Notes: generated by a model from the sequence alone, not told the origin. Positions 18,043 through 26,059 are shown, numbered from the stretch's first letter. The stretch: DNA of 64,000 bases from Roseateles_B sp051857535 (GCF_051857535.1 NZ_JBPZGY010000001.1:434001-498000); one strand, 5' to 3'. Made by a program: numbers and translations.

Positions 18043-18620
18043 GACAGACCTCGGATGGCTCGCGGGTCGAGCTGCGCAATGGGCGCCTCGCGGCCCTGGA
18101 CTTGCTGGCCAGCGATGCTCACCATGCGGATGCGATAGAGCACCGAGGGGAGGTAGCGGCCGCTGTGGATGCCCCAGAGGCTGTGCATCTCGGCGCTGCT
18201 GAGGTTCTCGATGTTGAGCACCAGCTTGTCCAGGCGCGGGTCCAGCCCTGGCGTGTTCTGGTGGTCCAGCACCGGGCGCTCGTGGAAAAAATGGATGGCC
18301 CCGGACAGGAACTTCAATGCTTCCGGATAGTTGCTGCCGCTGAAATTGGCAGCGCACATCATCAGCAGGTTGAGGTAGACGGGCTCGGCGCCGCGCAACT
18401 GGCCCTGGGCGTTGAGGCCCATGCCTATGGCCCGGTGGGCGTAGGCGTCCTGCTCGACACCGACAAGGAAGAGCACCAGCTTGTTGGCGATCAGCGGCAC
18501 CAGGCTGCCGTTCTGCTCCAGCAGGTTGGAGAGCACGGCCAGATCCTCGTTCACCTGAAAGCGATGGCGCAGGTGGACGTTGAGCTGGCTGGCGATCTGG
18601 ATCAGTGCGGCGTCGATCAT
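18039..18620 (-). CDS. eCIS cap/terminator protein, DUF4255 (Afp16/Pvc16-like)
   Basis: This 193-residue DUF4255 protein belongs to the family that includes Afp16/Pvc16, which caps the tube-sheath and ends its growth. Family markers are the N-terminal helix (IDAALIQIASQLN), the LNLLMMCAANFSGSNYPEAL core and KLVLNIENLSSAEMHSLWG. It is the first gene of the injection operon. No clear Shine-Dalgarno lies before the start at 18620. The operon promoter should lie in the roughly 240 bp upstream, between this gene and the LuxR-type regulator. Confidence 0.88.
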   Translation of the reverse strand: MIDAALIQIASQLNVHLRHRFQVNEDLAVLSNLLEQNGSLVPLIANKLVLFLVGVEQDAYAHRAIGMGLNAQGQLRGAEPVYLNLLMMCAANFSGSNYPEALKFLSGAIHFFHERPVLDHQNTPGLDPRLDKLVLNIENLSSAEMHSLWGIHSGRYLPSVLYRIRMVSIAGQQVQGREAPIAQLDPRAIRGLS

Positions 18621-18857
18621 GGCGTGTCACAGGGACTGATCGCTAGCCTAGGTGTCGCAGGGTTCACAGACCATCGGCAGGGCGCGGAATCTGTCTAGGT
18701 CAATTGCTGAGACAGCTAGGGCCGCTGCCGAGATCGAGCCAGCGCACGCGCGGGCGCCCGCCCGCCGACCGCCTTGAAGCGGGCGAGAGGGTCGATGACG
18801 ACGCTTGAGGGAGGGCGGCCATCAGGGCTCGGCCGCCCGGTCAGGTAGCGGGGGCGC
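18621..18857. promoter_or_regulatory. Presumed eCIS promoter region with inverted repeat and hairpin
   Basis: This gap precedes the injection operon and follows the regulator gene, all on the minus strand. It holds an inverted repeat CTGTCT (18691-18696)/AGACAG (18710-18715) flanked by CTAGG words, a possible site for the adjacent LuxR-type regulator. A longer hairpin, GGGCGGCC (18813-18820)/GGCCGCCC (18831-18838), lies about 20 bp after the regulator stop and may end its transcript, though no T-run follows. No convincing -35/-10 pair was found by eye. Confidence 0.4.
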
Positions 18858-19526
18858 TCAGTGGCCCGGGCTCTGGCGGCTGCGGTGCACGTCCAGGCTG
18901 CTGATGCCCTCGCGCAGCGCGAAGCGGGTGAGCTCGGCGATGCCGTGGATCTGCAGCTTGGCGAAGACGTTCTCGCGGTGGGTGGCCACGGTCTTGGCAC
19001 TCAGATGCAGCTTGCAGGCGATTTCCTGAGCGCTGTAGCCCTCGGACAGCAGTTGCACCATCTGGCGCTCGCGTGGGGTGAGGCGATGGCTGTCGCGTGC
19101 GGGCGTGGCCTGCGGCTGCAGCAGGGCGCCCATCAGCTCGCCGCTGACGAAGACCTGGCCGAGCATCACATTGCGCACGCCACGGGCCAACTCCTCGTAG
19201 GAGTTGTGCTTGAGCAGATAGCCGCGGGCGCCCGCATCCAGCACCTGCCGCACCTGCAGGACGTCCGCCTGCACCGACAGTGCGATGCAACGGGGACTCC
19301 AGGCCTCCTTTCGCATGTGCTGGATGGCCTCCAGGCCGTTCAGGCCTGGCATGCACAGGTCGACCAGGGCGACGTCGGGCTGCAGGTCGCGGCAGTGGCG
19401 CATCAGCTCCATGCCGTCGCGGGCCTGGGCCAGCACGCAGATGTCGGGCTCGCGTTCCAGCAGGGCCACCAGGCCCTCGCGGACGAGCTTGTGATCATCG
19501 GCGATGACGAGGCGTATGGCGTTCAT
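18858..19526 (-). CDS. LuxR/NarL-family response regulator
   Basis: This 222-residue response regulator has a receiver domain with acidic pocket D10/D11, phosphoacceptor D56 (VALVDLCMPG) and a conserved Lys in GYLLKHN. The C-terminal LuxR helix-turn-helix follows from about residue 150 (LTPRERQMVQLLSEGYSAQE, then LSAKTVATHRENVFAKL). Its start overlaps the stop of the histidine-kinase gene (ATGA), so the pair is one unit. It lies immediately upstream of the eCIS operon in the same orientation, so regulation of that operon is the natural hypothesis. Neither the signal nor the target is proven. Confidence 0.9.
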   Translation of the reverse strand: MNAIRLVIADDHKLVREGLVALLEREPDICVLAQARDGMELMRHCRDLQPDVALVDLCMPGLNGLEAIQHMRKEAWSPRCIALSVQADVLQVRQVLDAGARGYLLKHNSYEELARGVRNVMLGQVFVSGELMGALLQPQATPARDSHRLTPRERQMVQLLSEGYSAQEIACKLHLSAKTVATHRENVFAKLQIHGIAELTRFALREGISSLDVHRSRQSPGH

Positions 19527-20224
19527 GCGGCACTCCTGCGGGCCGGCCAGAGGATGGCGGCATGGACACGGTCCTTGTGGCGCTGCCAGAGCAACTGGGC
19601 GTCGATGGTGGCGAGCTGCTCGCGGACCAGGCTCAGGCCTTGACCACCGCTGCCGACCGCCTCCAGCTGATCGCTGATCACTGCACTGCGCGCGGCGGTA
19701 TTCGTAACGCTGATGCGCAGCTGGCGATGGCCTCCCACCAGGCACAACCGGGCTGATGAGGGCCGGCCATGCTGGCAGGCGTTGATCAGCAGGCCCTGGC
19801 TGGCCGTCAGCAAGGTTTGCACCGTACCGGGCGGCAACTGCTCGGTATGCCCCAAGGCGCTGAAGCCCAGCTGCTGCTGATGCTGGTCAGCCAGGGCCTG
19901 CACGCTGCGATGCAGGCCGGCGGCCAGGTCGGCGAAATCGGCGACCGCAGGCGTGGCCGCCGGCTTTCGCAACTGCTCGATGAGGCGGCGGCAGGACTGC
20001 AGTGCGTCCAGCATGCGAGCCTCGGCCTTGTGCAGGGTTTCCGTCTCGGGGACTTCGCGGCGCGCCTGCGCCAGGTGCACCAGACCCAGCGACAGCAACT
20101 GGCACAGCTCATCATGCAGGACACGCACCAGTTGCAAGGGCGGGGTGGCCGAGGCCGGGCGCCAGGGCACCAGGTCGGCCTCGTGAATGGAGTGACCGGC
20201 GTGACCCTTGCGGGGGCTGTTCAT
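19523..20224 (-). CDS. Soluble HisKA_3-type sensor histidine kinase
   Basis: This 233-residue kinase has a dimerisation/phosphoacceptor helix with HDELCQLLSLGLVHLAQAR, the HD/E-x-x-Q motif of NarL-partner kinases. The ATP-binding domain contains an N-box-like LLINACQHG and a Gly loop GSGGQGLSLVREQL. There is no transmembrane segment and no recognisable sensor domain beyond about 40 unstructured N-terminal residues. It must therefore sense a cytosolic signal, use a partner protein, or act as a bare transmitter. The start at 20224 is preferred, though an ATG 15 bp upstream is possible and neither has a strong ribosome site. It is coupled to the response regulator. Confidence 0.82.
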   Translation of the reverse strand: MNSPRKGHAGHSIHEADLVPWRPASATPPLQLVRVLHDELCQLLSLGLVHLAQARREVPETETLHKAEARMLDALQSCRRLIEQLRKPAATPAVADFADLAAGLHRSVQALADQHQQQLGFSALGHTEQLPPGTVQTLLTASQGLLINACQHGRPSSARLCLVGGHRQLRISVTNTAARSAVISDQLEAVGSGGQGLSLVREQLATIDAQLLWQRHKDRVHAAILWPARRSAA

Positions 20225-20474
20225 GGGGGAGGACCTCATTGCCGTGGAGTTGCGGGAAGAAGGACTGGCCGGCCTGGAGGGCGTCTGGGCAACTCGGCGC
20301 CCAGGCATGCCATTTGCCGCAGCAGATTAGGTGCTGGTTTCAACGAGGGTCAAGCTGTAAAAGCTCGCAAGTTAGGGGAGTTCCGGCATCAGTATGGTGG
20401 CTGGGTTCGTGGGCCACCAGATTGCACCTGTGTGTGCGCCGCAGGCGATCCTGAAGGGCCGCTAACATGGCCCC

Positions 20475-20999
20475 ATGTCCTCCAATCAATCCTCCGGTCG
20501 CCGAGGCCTGGCGGCCTCCTTGTCAGCCCTTCTTGGTGTGGGGCTGGTCCTGGGCGCCTGCCCAGTGCGCGCGGCCGAACGCCTGGAGCCCGAAGCCCCG
20601 CTTGCGGCGCGCTCGCCGGCCTCAGCGGCGTCCGGTGCCCAACTGGCCCTTCAGCAGGGACTGCTGGGCGTGCGCTGGCGCGTGAAGGAGTTGCTGGGAG
20701 CGCCGCTGGGTCCGGCGGCGGGTGGGGCGCGGGCGCCTCATCTGGAACTGGATCCAGCGCACTTGCGCCTGTCCGGCAGCGGCGGATGCAACCGGCTGAT
20801 GGGCAGCTTCACGCTGGAGGGGCAGCGCATCGCGTTCAAACGTGTGGTCACGACCATGATGAGCTGCCCCCAGGGCGTGGCTCAGGAGCGATCCCTGATA
20901 GAGACCCTGGGCCAGGTGCAGCGCTGGCACATCGACGACCGCACCCTGATGCTGCTGAACTGGCAGCAGCAGGTGCTGGTGACGCTGGTGCGCGACTGA
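20475..20999 (+). CDS. META-domain (HslJ-like) exported protein
   Basis: This 174-residue protein has a signal peptide ending near AERLEPE, with a Leu/Gly/Ala core around residues 12-33. A Cys (LGACPVRAA) may act as a lipobox-like site but is not canonical. The META domain follows, with the signature LSGSGGCNRLMGSFTLEG, then TTMMSCPQGVAQE. HslJ/META proteins are envelope proteins linked to stress or novobiocin tolerance. The gene is divergent from the histidine kinase, with about 250 bp between them. The ribosome site is weak. Confidence 0.82.
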   Translation: MSSNQSSGRRGLAASLSALLGVGLVLGACPVRAAERLEPEAPLAARSPASAASGAQLALQQGLLGVRWRVKELLGAPLGPAAGGARAPHLELDPAHLRLSGSGGCNRLMGSFTLEGQRIAFKRVVTTMMSCPQGVAQERSLIETLGQVQRWHIDDRTLMLLNWQQQVLVTLVRD

Positions 21000-21091
21000 G
21001 TTCAAAGAAGCTGCAAGCCTTGTAAGCGCTTGTGAAGGGCTGTCTACCGGGTGGGTGGCCTGGGCGTTGGGGGAGCAGATTGGAGGTTCCC

Positions 21092-21577
21092 ATGCTGCTC
21101 GCACGACTCTTTGCCCGCCTTTGCGCTCTCGCGATCCTGCCGGCCTCTTTGGCGCTGGCCCCGTCGGCCCAGGCCGCTGAGGTGGGTATCTCTCTGAGCC
21201 TGATGCAGCCCGGCGTCTATGGCCGCATCGACATCGGCCCGCAGTACCGCCCGGACGTGGTCTATGCCGAGCCCGTATGGATTCAGCGCCCGCGTCGCGT
21301 CTACCGTGCGCCGACGCCCATTTACCTCTACGCACCGCCTCACCATGTGCGCGACTGGGGCCGCTACTGCGGCGGCTACGGCGCCTGCGGCCAGCCGGTG
21401 CTGTTCATCGAGGATCGCTGGGTGCGGAACTGGCACGATCATCGCGGCTGGGAACACGCCCACGGCCGTGGCCACGGGCATGACAGGGGACACGGCCATG
21501 GCCATGGTCATGGTCGAGACCGCAACTGGGACCGTGACGACGACCACTACGCACCCCAGCGCGGCCGCCGCGATTGA
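21092..21577 (+). CDS. His-rich exported protein of unknown function
   Basis: This 161-residue protein starts MLLARLFARLCALAILPASL and has a signal peptide cleaved near AQAAE. The mature part has a Tyr/Pro/Arg-rich region (RRVYRAPTPIYLYAPPHHVR) followed by two Cys residues (CGGYGACG). It ends in a His/Gly/Arg tail with GHGHDRGHGHGHGHGRDRN. Such tails often bind Ni, Zn or Cu, but that is inference. The start at 21092 is supported by GGAGG. An imperfect hairpin (21596-21614) lies just after the gene. Confidence 0.75.
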   Translation: MLLARLFARLCALAILPASLALAPSAQAAEVGISLSLMQPGVYGRIDIGPQYRPDVVYAEPVWIQRPRRVYRAPTPIYLYAPPHHVRDWGRYCGGYGACGQPVLFIEDRWVRNWHDHRGWEHAHGRGHGHDRGHGHGHGHGRDRNWDRDDDHYAPQRGRRD

Positions 21578-21595
21578 CGGACCTGCCCCCAGGGG

Positions 21596-21614
21596 CGCGG
21601 CCCGGCTGGCCGCG
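21596..21614 (+). terminator. Hairpin after His-rich gene
   Basis: CGCGGCC (21596-21602) pairs with GGCCGCG (21608-21614) around a five-base loop. There is no T-run, so termination is uncertain. Confidence 0.3.
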
Positions 21615-21644
21615 ACATCGGACGAGTGCTGACACAATGGCAGG

Positions 21645-22205
21645 ATGAGCGAGATCCTGTCGACCCAGCCCCCGGCACAGCCGGCCGCCCAGCCAGAAGT
21701 GCCGTCCCCTGACGCAGCGCCTTCGCATGAAGGCTTCGAGCGTGTGCGCCAGCTGCTCCTGCAGCGGGGCCATGAGCATCCGCCGCGCTGGCTGGATGTG
21801 GCGGCCCGAACCTCCCAGGAAGCGGCCGACGCCCTGGGCGTCAGCCTGGGCCAGATCGCCAAGAGCGTGGTCTTCCGGCTTCGCGCGGACGAGTCCGCCG
21901 TGCTGGTGATCGCCGCCGGCGATGGCCGGGTGGACGAGAAGAAGCTCCAGGCCCACACAGGGCCGCTGGGCCGCGCCGATGCCGAGTTTGTCAAGTCGCG
22001 CACCGGTTTTTCCATTGGTGGTGTCTCCCCCCTGGGCTTCGCCCCGGCGTCCGGCCTGCCGATGCCGCAGCTCTTCATGGATGCCTCGCTGTTCCGTTTC
22101 GACTGCATCTGGGCGGCGGCAGGTCACCCCAATGGCGTCTTCCCCATGACGCCCCAGCAACTGCAGCAGCTGACGGATGCCGCCGTGATCGAGGTGGTGC
22201 AATGA
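21645..22205 (+). CDS. YbaK/EbsC-type aminoacyl-tRNA deacylase
   Basis: This 186-residue protein belongs to the YbaK/ProX family, which removes mischarged amino acids such as Cys or Ala from tRNA(Pro). The key motif FVKSRTGFSIGGVSPLGFAP is clear near residues 115-134, and the conserved Lys in IAKSVVFRLR lies upstream. About 45 extra residues at the N-terminus are Pro/Ala-rich. Its stop overlaps the DUF1289 start (ATGA), and an HCCA-isomerase-like gene follows, so the three are probably co-transcribed. The exact tRNA substrate cannot be read from the sequence. Confidence 0.88.
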   Translation: MSEILSTQPPAQPAAQPEVPSPDAAPSHEGFERVRQLLLQRGHEHPPRWLDVAARTSQEAADALGVSLGQIAKSVVFRLRADESAVLVIAAGDGRVDEKKLQAHTGPLGRADAEFVKSRTGFSIGGVSPLGFAPASGLPMPQLFMDASLFRFDCIWAAAGHPNGVFPMTPQQLQQLTDAAVIEVVQ

Positions 22206-22441
22206 GCGCGCTGCCCCTGACGCCGCCACCCGCGCCCCGCGTGGCCTCGCCCTGCAGCAATGTCTGCCGCATCCACCAGCCCACCGGCTGGTGCGAGGGC
22301 TGCGCCCGCACCATCCCCGAGATCACCATCTGGTCCAAGGCGGACGACGCCACGCGGCTGGAGATCCTCGCCCGCCTGCCTGACCGCCGCCAGCAACTGG
22401 TGGAGCAGGGCATCTTCACCGCGGCGGAACCCAGTGTCTGA
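22202..22441 (+). CDS. DUF1289 protein
   Basis: This 79-residue protein carries the DUF1289 cysteine pattern SPCSNVCRIHQPTGWCEGCA, which looks like a small metal-binding knuckle, followed by a helical half (IPEITIWSKAD). The function is unknown. In proteobacteria these short proteins often sit beside unrelated metabolic genes. The start overlaps the deacylase stop (ATGA). Confidence 0.88.
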   Translation: MSALPLTPPPAPRVASPCSNVCRIHQPTGWCEGCARTIPEITIWSKADDATRLEILARLPDRRQQLVEQGIFTAAEPSV

Positions 22442-22474
22442 GACCCCGGCGGGGGACTGATCCAGGAGTCCGGC

Positions 22475-23122
22475 ATGCGCCATCTGCGCTTCTATTTCGA
22501 TCCCATCTCGCCGTATGCGGCTCTGGCCTTCGCCCGCCTGCCCGAGGCCCTGGAGGGGCTCAACGTGGTCGTGGACTACGTGCCCGTGCTCTTCGCCGGC
22601 CTCCTCAAGGCCCATGGCCACAAGGGGCCGGCCGAGATCCCGGCCAAGCGCAGCTGGACCTATCGCCAGGTGCTCTGGGAGGCGCACCGCCTGGGCCTGC
22701 CTCTGCAGCTGCCGCTGCATCATCCCTTCAATCCCCTGGCCTTGCTGCGTCTGTGCTGGGCCGCGGCGGCGCCCGGACAGACCCCCTCGCGCTGGGTGGT
22801 GGAGCAGGTGTTTCGCCATGTCTGGGAGGGCGGCGGCGACCCCTTGGATCCGCAGCGCCTGCAAGTCCTGCACGCTTTGCTGGCGCCGCCTGTCGCACCG
22901 GACTCCGACGAAGTCAAGGCGCGCCTGCGTCAGGCCACCGACAAGGCCGTGGCCGCCGGAATGTTCGGTGTGCCCACCGTCTGTGTGGAGGGGGAGATGT
23001 TCTGGGGCCTGGATGGGCTGCCGCTGCTGTCCGCCTGGCTGCGCGGTGATCCCTGGTTCCAGGGCGGGGCGTGGGAGCAGGCGGCGCGCCTGCCGGTTGG
23101 CCAGGCGCGTCCGGGCAGCTGA
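22475..23122 (+). CDS. 2-hydroxychromene-2-carboxylate isomerase/DsbA-fold protein
   Basis: This 215-residue protein is of the kappa-class GST-like HCCA isomerase family. The N-terminal FYFDPISPYAALAF carries the Ser in place of the thioredoxin Cys. The C-terminal helix and strand KAVAAGMFGVPTVCVEGEMF with FWGLDGLP are typical. These enzymes use glutathione in aromatic catabolism, or act as general GST-like proteins. No naphthalene-degradation genes are near, so the substrate is unknown. A CAAGACCTGACCC copy lies about 65 bp after the stop. Confidence 0.85.
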   Translation: MRHLRFYFDPISPYAALAFARLPEALEGLNVVVDYVPVLFAGLLKAHGHKGPAEIPAKRSWTYRQVLWEAHRLGLPLQLPLHHPFNPLALLRLCWAAAAPGQTPSRWVVEQVFRHVWEGGGDPLDPQRLQVLHALLAPPVAPDSDEVKARLRQATDKAVAAGMFGVPTVCVEGEMFWGLDGLPLLSAWLRGDPWFQGGAWEQAARLPVGQARPGS

Positions 23123-23186
23123 CGGCCTGGAAGCGGCTGCCGCCGCGCCAGGCGTTCAGCGGGCCTGCCGCCGCTCGGTCCGGGTG

Positions 23187-23202
23187 GGCAAGACCTGACC
23201 CC
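23187..23202 (+). repeat. Dispersed repeat copy C (GGCAAGACCTGACCCC)
   Basis: This intergenic copy of the 16-bp word lies between the isomerase and MHS genes. Other copies are at 3025-3040, 6758-6773, 30469-30483, 32032-32044 and 62512-62527. Confidence 0.7.
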
Positions 23203-23398
23203 ATCTTGCACGGCACCCTCGGGCTTACCCGAGCGGGCTGCGTCAATTTCTCCATGTGAAATTCCGCCTCCGGGTTGCAACGGGTTTCGTCAGCCACCGT
23301 TCAGGCTCGCGTCAGATCGAGGTCAGAGGAAGGGCTCACAGTCGCCCCAAGGCTCACCGGGGTGGTGAACCTCAGACGCAAGATCCAGGAGACAAAAC

Positions 23399-25081
23399 AT
23401 GGCGACTGCTTCCGCAGTGTCGACCAGTACGCCGATGACGGCTGAAGAGAAGAAGGTCATCTTCGCCTCTTCGCTCGGCACGGTGTTCGAGTGGTACGAC
23501 TTCTACCTCTACGGTTCGCTGGCAGCCATCATTGCCAAGCAGTTCTTCTCGGGCCTGGACCCGTCCGCGGCCTTCATCGCCTCCTTGCTGGCCTTTGCGG
23601 CAGGCTTCATCGTGCGTCCCTTCGGCGCGCTGGTGTTCGGTCGCCTGGGTGACATGATCGGCCGCAAGTACACCTTCCTGGTCACCATCCTGATCATGGG
23701 CCTGTCGACCTTCATCGTCGGCGTGCTGCCCAGCTACGCGTCCATCGGCGCGGCTGCGCCGGTCATCCTGATCGGCCTGCGCATGCTGCAGGGCCTGGCC
23801 CTGGGTGGCGAGTACGGTGGGGCGGCCACCTACGTGGCTGAACATGCGCCGCAAGGCCGCCGAGGCGCCTACACCTCTTGGATCCAGACCACGGCGACCC
23901 TGGGCCTGTTCCTGTCGCTGATGGTGATCCTGGGCACCCGCACCGCCATCGGCGAAGCGGCCTTTGCCGAGTGGGGCTGGCGCGTGCCTTTCATCGTGTC
24001 CATCCTGCTGCTGGCCATCAGCGTCTGGATTCGTCTGTCGATGAATGAATCGCCGGCCTTCCAGAAGATGAAGGCCGAGGGCAAGACCTCCAAGGCCCCG
24101 CTGTCCGAGTCCTTCGGCCAGTGGAAGAACCTGAAGATCGTGCTGCTGGCGCTGTTCGGCCTCGTGGCCGGGCAGGGCGTGGTGTGGTACTCGGGCCAGT
24201 TCTACGCCCTGTTCTTCCTGACCAGCGTGCTGAAAGTGGACTCGGCCACTGCCAACATCCTGGTCGCCGTGTCCTTGATCATCGGCACGCCCTTCTTCGT
24301 GGTTTTTGGCACGCTGTCCGACAAGATCGGCCGCAAGCCCATCATCATGGCGGGCCTGCTGCTGGCCATCGTGACCTACTTCCCGCTGTTCAAGGCCCTG
24401 ACCGATGCCGCCAACCCGGATCTGGCCAAGGCTCAGGCCTCGGCCAAGATCACGCTGACCGTTGACCCTGCCAGCTGCTCCTTCCAGGGCAGTCCGGTGG
24501 CCCGCGAGGTGGACTTCACCAGCTCCTGCGACATCGCCAAGCGCGCCCTGGCGCAGTCGGCCGCCAGCTACGAGACCATCCCCGGTCCGGCCGGCACCGT
24601 GGCTCAGGTCAAGGTGGGCGAGACGGTGGTCAATTCCCTGAACGCCACCAAGGCCACCGAGCACAAGTTCGACGAGGCCAGCACCAAGGGCATTGCCGCC
24701 TTCAAGAAGGAATTGGCGGAAGCGCTGAAGGCCGCCGGCTACCCGGCCAAGGCGGATCCGGCCAAGGTCAACAAGCCGCTGGTCGTGGCCATCCTGTCCG
24801 TCCTGGTGATCTACGTGACCATGGTCTACGGCCCGATCGCCGCCATGCTGGTGGAGATGTTCCCGACCCGCATTCGCTACACCTCCATGAGCCTGCCCTA
24901 CCACATCGGCAACGGCTGGTTCGGCGGCCTGCTGCCCTCCATCACCTTCGCGATGGTGGCGCAGAACGGCAACATCTATCACGGCCTCTGGTATCCCATC
25001 GGTGTGGCCGCGATGAGCTTCGTGATTGGCATGCTCTTCGTCCGCGAGACCAAGGACGTGGACATCTACGCCCGCGATTGA
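23399..25081 (+). CDS. MHS-family MFS transporter with large extracytoplasmic insertion
   Basis: This 560-residue permease belongs to the metabolite:H+ symporter group (ProP/KgtP/ShiA type). The N-terminal SLGTVFEWYDFYLYGSLAA is diagnostic, with LGDMIGRK and later LSDKIGRKP loops. Between two late membrane helices, residues about 335-460 form a non-membrane insertion with two Cys (DPASC, SSCDIAK), which is unusual against the 430-residue norm. The end (FVRETKDVDIYARD) is family-like. An AGGAG ribosome site is present. The substrate cannot be told; MHS proteins carry proline, betaine, ketoglutarate or other organic acids. Confidence 0.9.
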   Translation: MATASAVSTSTPMTAEEKKVIFASSLGTVFEWYDFYLYGSLAAIIAKQFFSGLDPSAAFIASLLAFAAGFIVRPFGALVFGRLGDMIGRKYTFLVTILIMGLSTFIVGVLPSYASIGAAAPVILIGLRMLQGLALGGEYGGAATYVAEHAPQGRRGAYTSWIQTTATLGLFLSLMVILGTRTAIGEAAFAEWGWRVPFIVSILLLAISVWIRLSMNESPAFQKMKAEGKTSKAPLSESFGQWKNLKIVLLALFGLVAGQGVVWYSGQFYALFFLTSVLKVDSATANILVAVSLIIGTPFFVVFGTLSDKIGRKPIIMAGLLLAIVTYFPLFKALTDAANPDLAKAQASAKITLTVDPASCSFQGSPVAREVDFTSSCDIAKRALAQSAASYETIPGPAGTVAQVKVGETVVNSLNATKATEHKFDEASTKGIAAFKKELAEALKAAGYPAKADPAKVNKPLVVAILSVLVIYVTMVYGPIAAMLVEMFPTRIRYTSMSLPYHIGNGWFGGLLPSITFAMVAQNGNIYHGLWYPIGVAAMSFVIGMLFVRETKDVDIYARD

Positions 25082-25094
25082 GTCACATGAATCC

Positions 25095-25112
25095 GGAGAG
25101 GTCCGACTCTCC
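25095..25112 (+). terminator. Short hairpin after MHS transporter
   Basis: GGAGAG (25095-25100) pairs with CTCTCC (25107-25112), about 14 bp after the stop. The stem is short and lacks a T-run, so it is a weak candidate. Confidence 0.3.
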
Positions 25113-25179
25113 CACTTGCCAGAAGGCGGCCCTAGCAGTCCGTGTCAATACTCTGACGTACCGCTGAGCCCCTGAGCAC

Positions 25180-25209
25180 AATGCCCCGCAACGATGGTTG
25201 CGGGGCATT
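25180..25209 (+). terminator. Perfect 13-bp hairpin before transposase remnant
   Basis: AATGCCCCGCAAC (25180-25192) and GTTGCGGGGCATT (25197-25209) form a perfect 13-bp stem around GATG. It could stop transcription from the MHS gene or protect the remnant from read-through. No long T-run follows, so it may instead be an IS-related palindrome. Confidence 0.5.
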
Positions 25210-25216
25210 GCCATTG

Positions 25217-25861
25217 ATGGGCTACGTGCAAGGCGAGAGCCGAGACCAGGGAGCTTGTTCCCGGTGTCGCTGGACGAGTTGATTGGTCCGGATCATGTGT
25301 GCCGCGTCATTGCGGCCTTTGTCGCGACGCTGGACCTGGCTGGCTTGGGGGGCATCAAGGCGCGGATCAAGGCGCGGATCAAGGGAGCGGGGCGCCCGCC
25401 CTACGATCCTGCGGATCTGCTGGCGCTGCACCTGCGCATGGCTACCTGAACCGGGTGCGCTCCTCTCGACGGCTGGAGCGCGAGGGCCAGCGCAATGTCG
25501 AGGTGATGTGGCTGCTCAACCGGCTGGCGCCGGACCACAAAACGATTGCGGAGCTCCGTCGCTGCAGTGGGACTGCGCTCAAACGAGCCGGCGCCGTGCG
25601 GTGTCCCGCCATCTGTTCGGGGAGGCCCTGCAGCGTATCCGTGCACAGGCCACCCCCGAGGCGATGAGGCTGCGTCGCAGCACGGTGGCGCACTGCTATG
25701 CCGCGTTGAAGTACCAGATCTTCGAGAGGCCTCGATGCCTGCTGCGAAGGCTGGCGGGCGCCGCCACGGAGGTCTCGCTGGCCACACGGGCCTACAAGCT
25801 CAAGCGCGCCATGAATGCCCTGGGGCGAGCCGCACTGCTGAGGGATGTGCAGGGCAGCTGA
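25217..25861 (+). pseudogene. Degenerate IS1182-family transposase remnant
   Basis: Pieces of an IS1182-type transposase lie in different frames. MGYVQGESRDQG is followed after a frame change near 25250 by SLFPVSLDELIGPDHVCRVI and YDPADLLALHLR. A second shift near 25437 continues into GYLNRVRSSRRLE and APDHKTIAELRR. The C-terminal piece (STVAHCYAALKYQIFERPRC) follows in a third frame. The whole is about 640 bp, far short of the ~1.4-kb full gene, so the middle, including the DDE core, is deleted. A tandem 12-bp repeat, ATCAAGGCGCGG at 25354-25365 and 25366-25377, expands one lysine-rich segment. No terminal inverted repeats were identified. Confidence 0.85.
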
Positions 25862-25941
25862 GAAATGGCCCGGGCGGCCTGCGGGCCGTCCTTTTGATGT
25901 CTGGGTGGCTGACGTCGGCTGGTCGCTGCTGATGCGCTAAC

Positions 25942-25955
25942 TTGATATTGATCAA
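25942..25955. promoter_or_regulatory. Perfect FNR/Anr box
   Basis: TTGATATTGATCAA is an exact match to the FNR/Anr consensus (TTGAT-N4-ATCAA). It lies 105 bp before the LacI-type regulator start and just after the transposase remnant. No respiratory gene is adjacent, so the target is unclear. Confidence 0.6.
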
Positions 25956-26059
25956 GACTTCACGGAATGGCCGCCCTTTTTCACGCCCGGGCCGGGCTTG
26001 GGGGCCGCAAGCGGGGGGTGGGGCGAGGTGGCGCGTGCCGGCGCAGTATGCTTGCGCCC

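Noticed and set aside
11142..18620. R-type pyocin, prophage tail or T6SS as the source of the contractile genes
   Set aside because: DUF4255, DUF5908, Pvc7/8/11/12-type proteins, CIS_TMP and the AAA+ ATPase form an eCIS set. T6SS TssJLM and phage head, lysis or integrase genes are absent.
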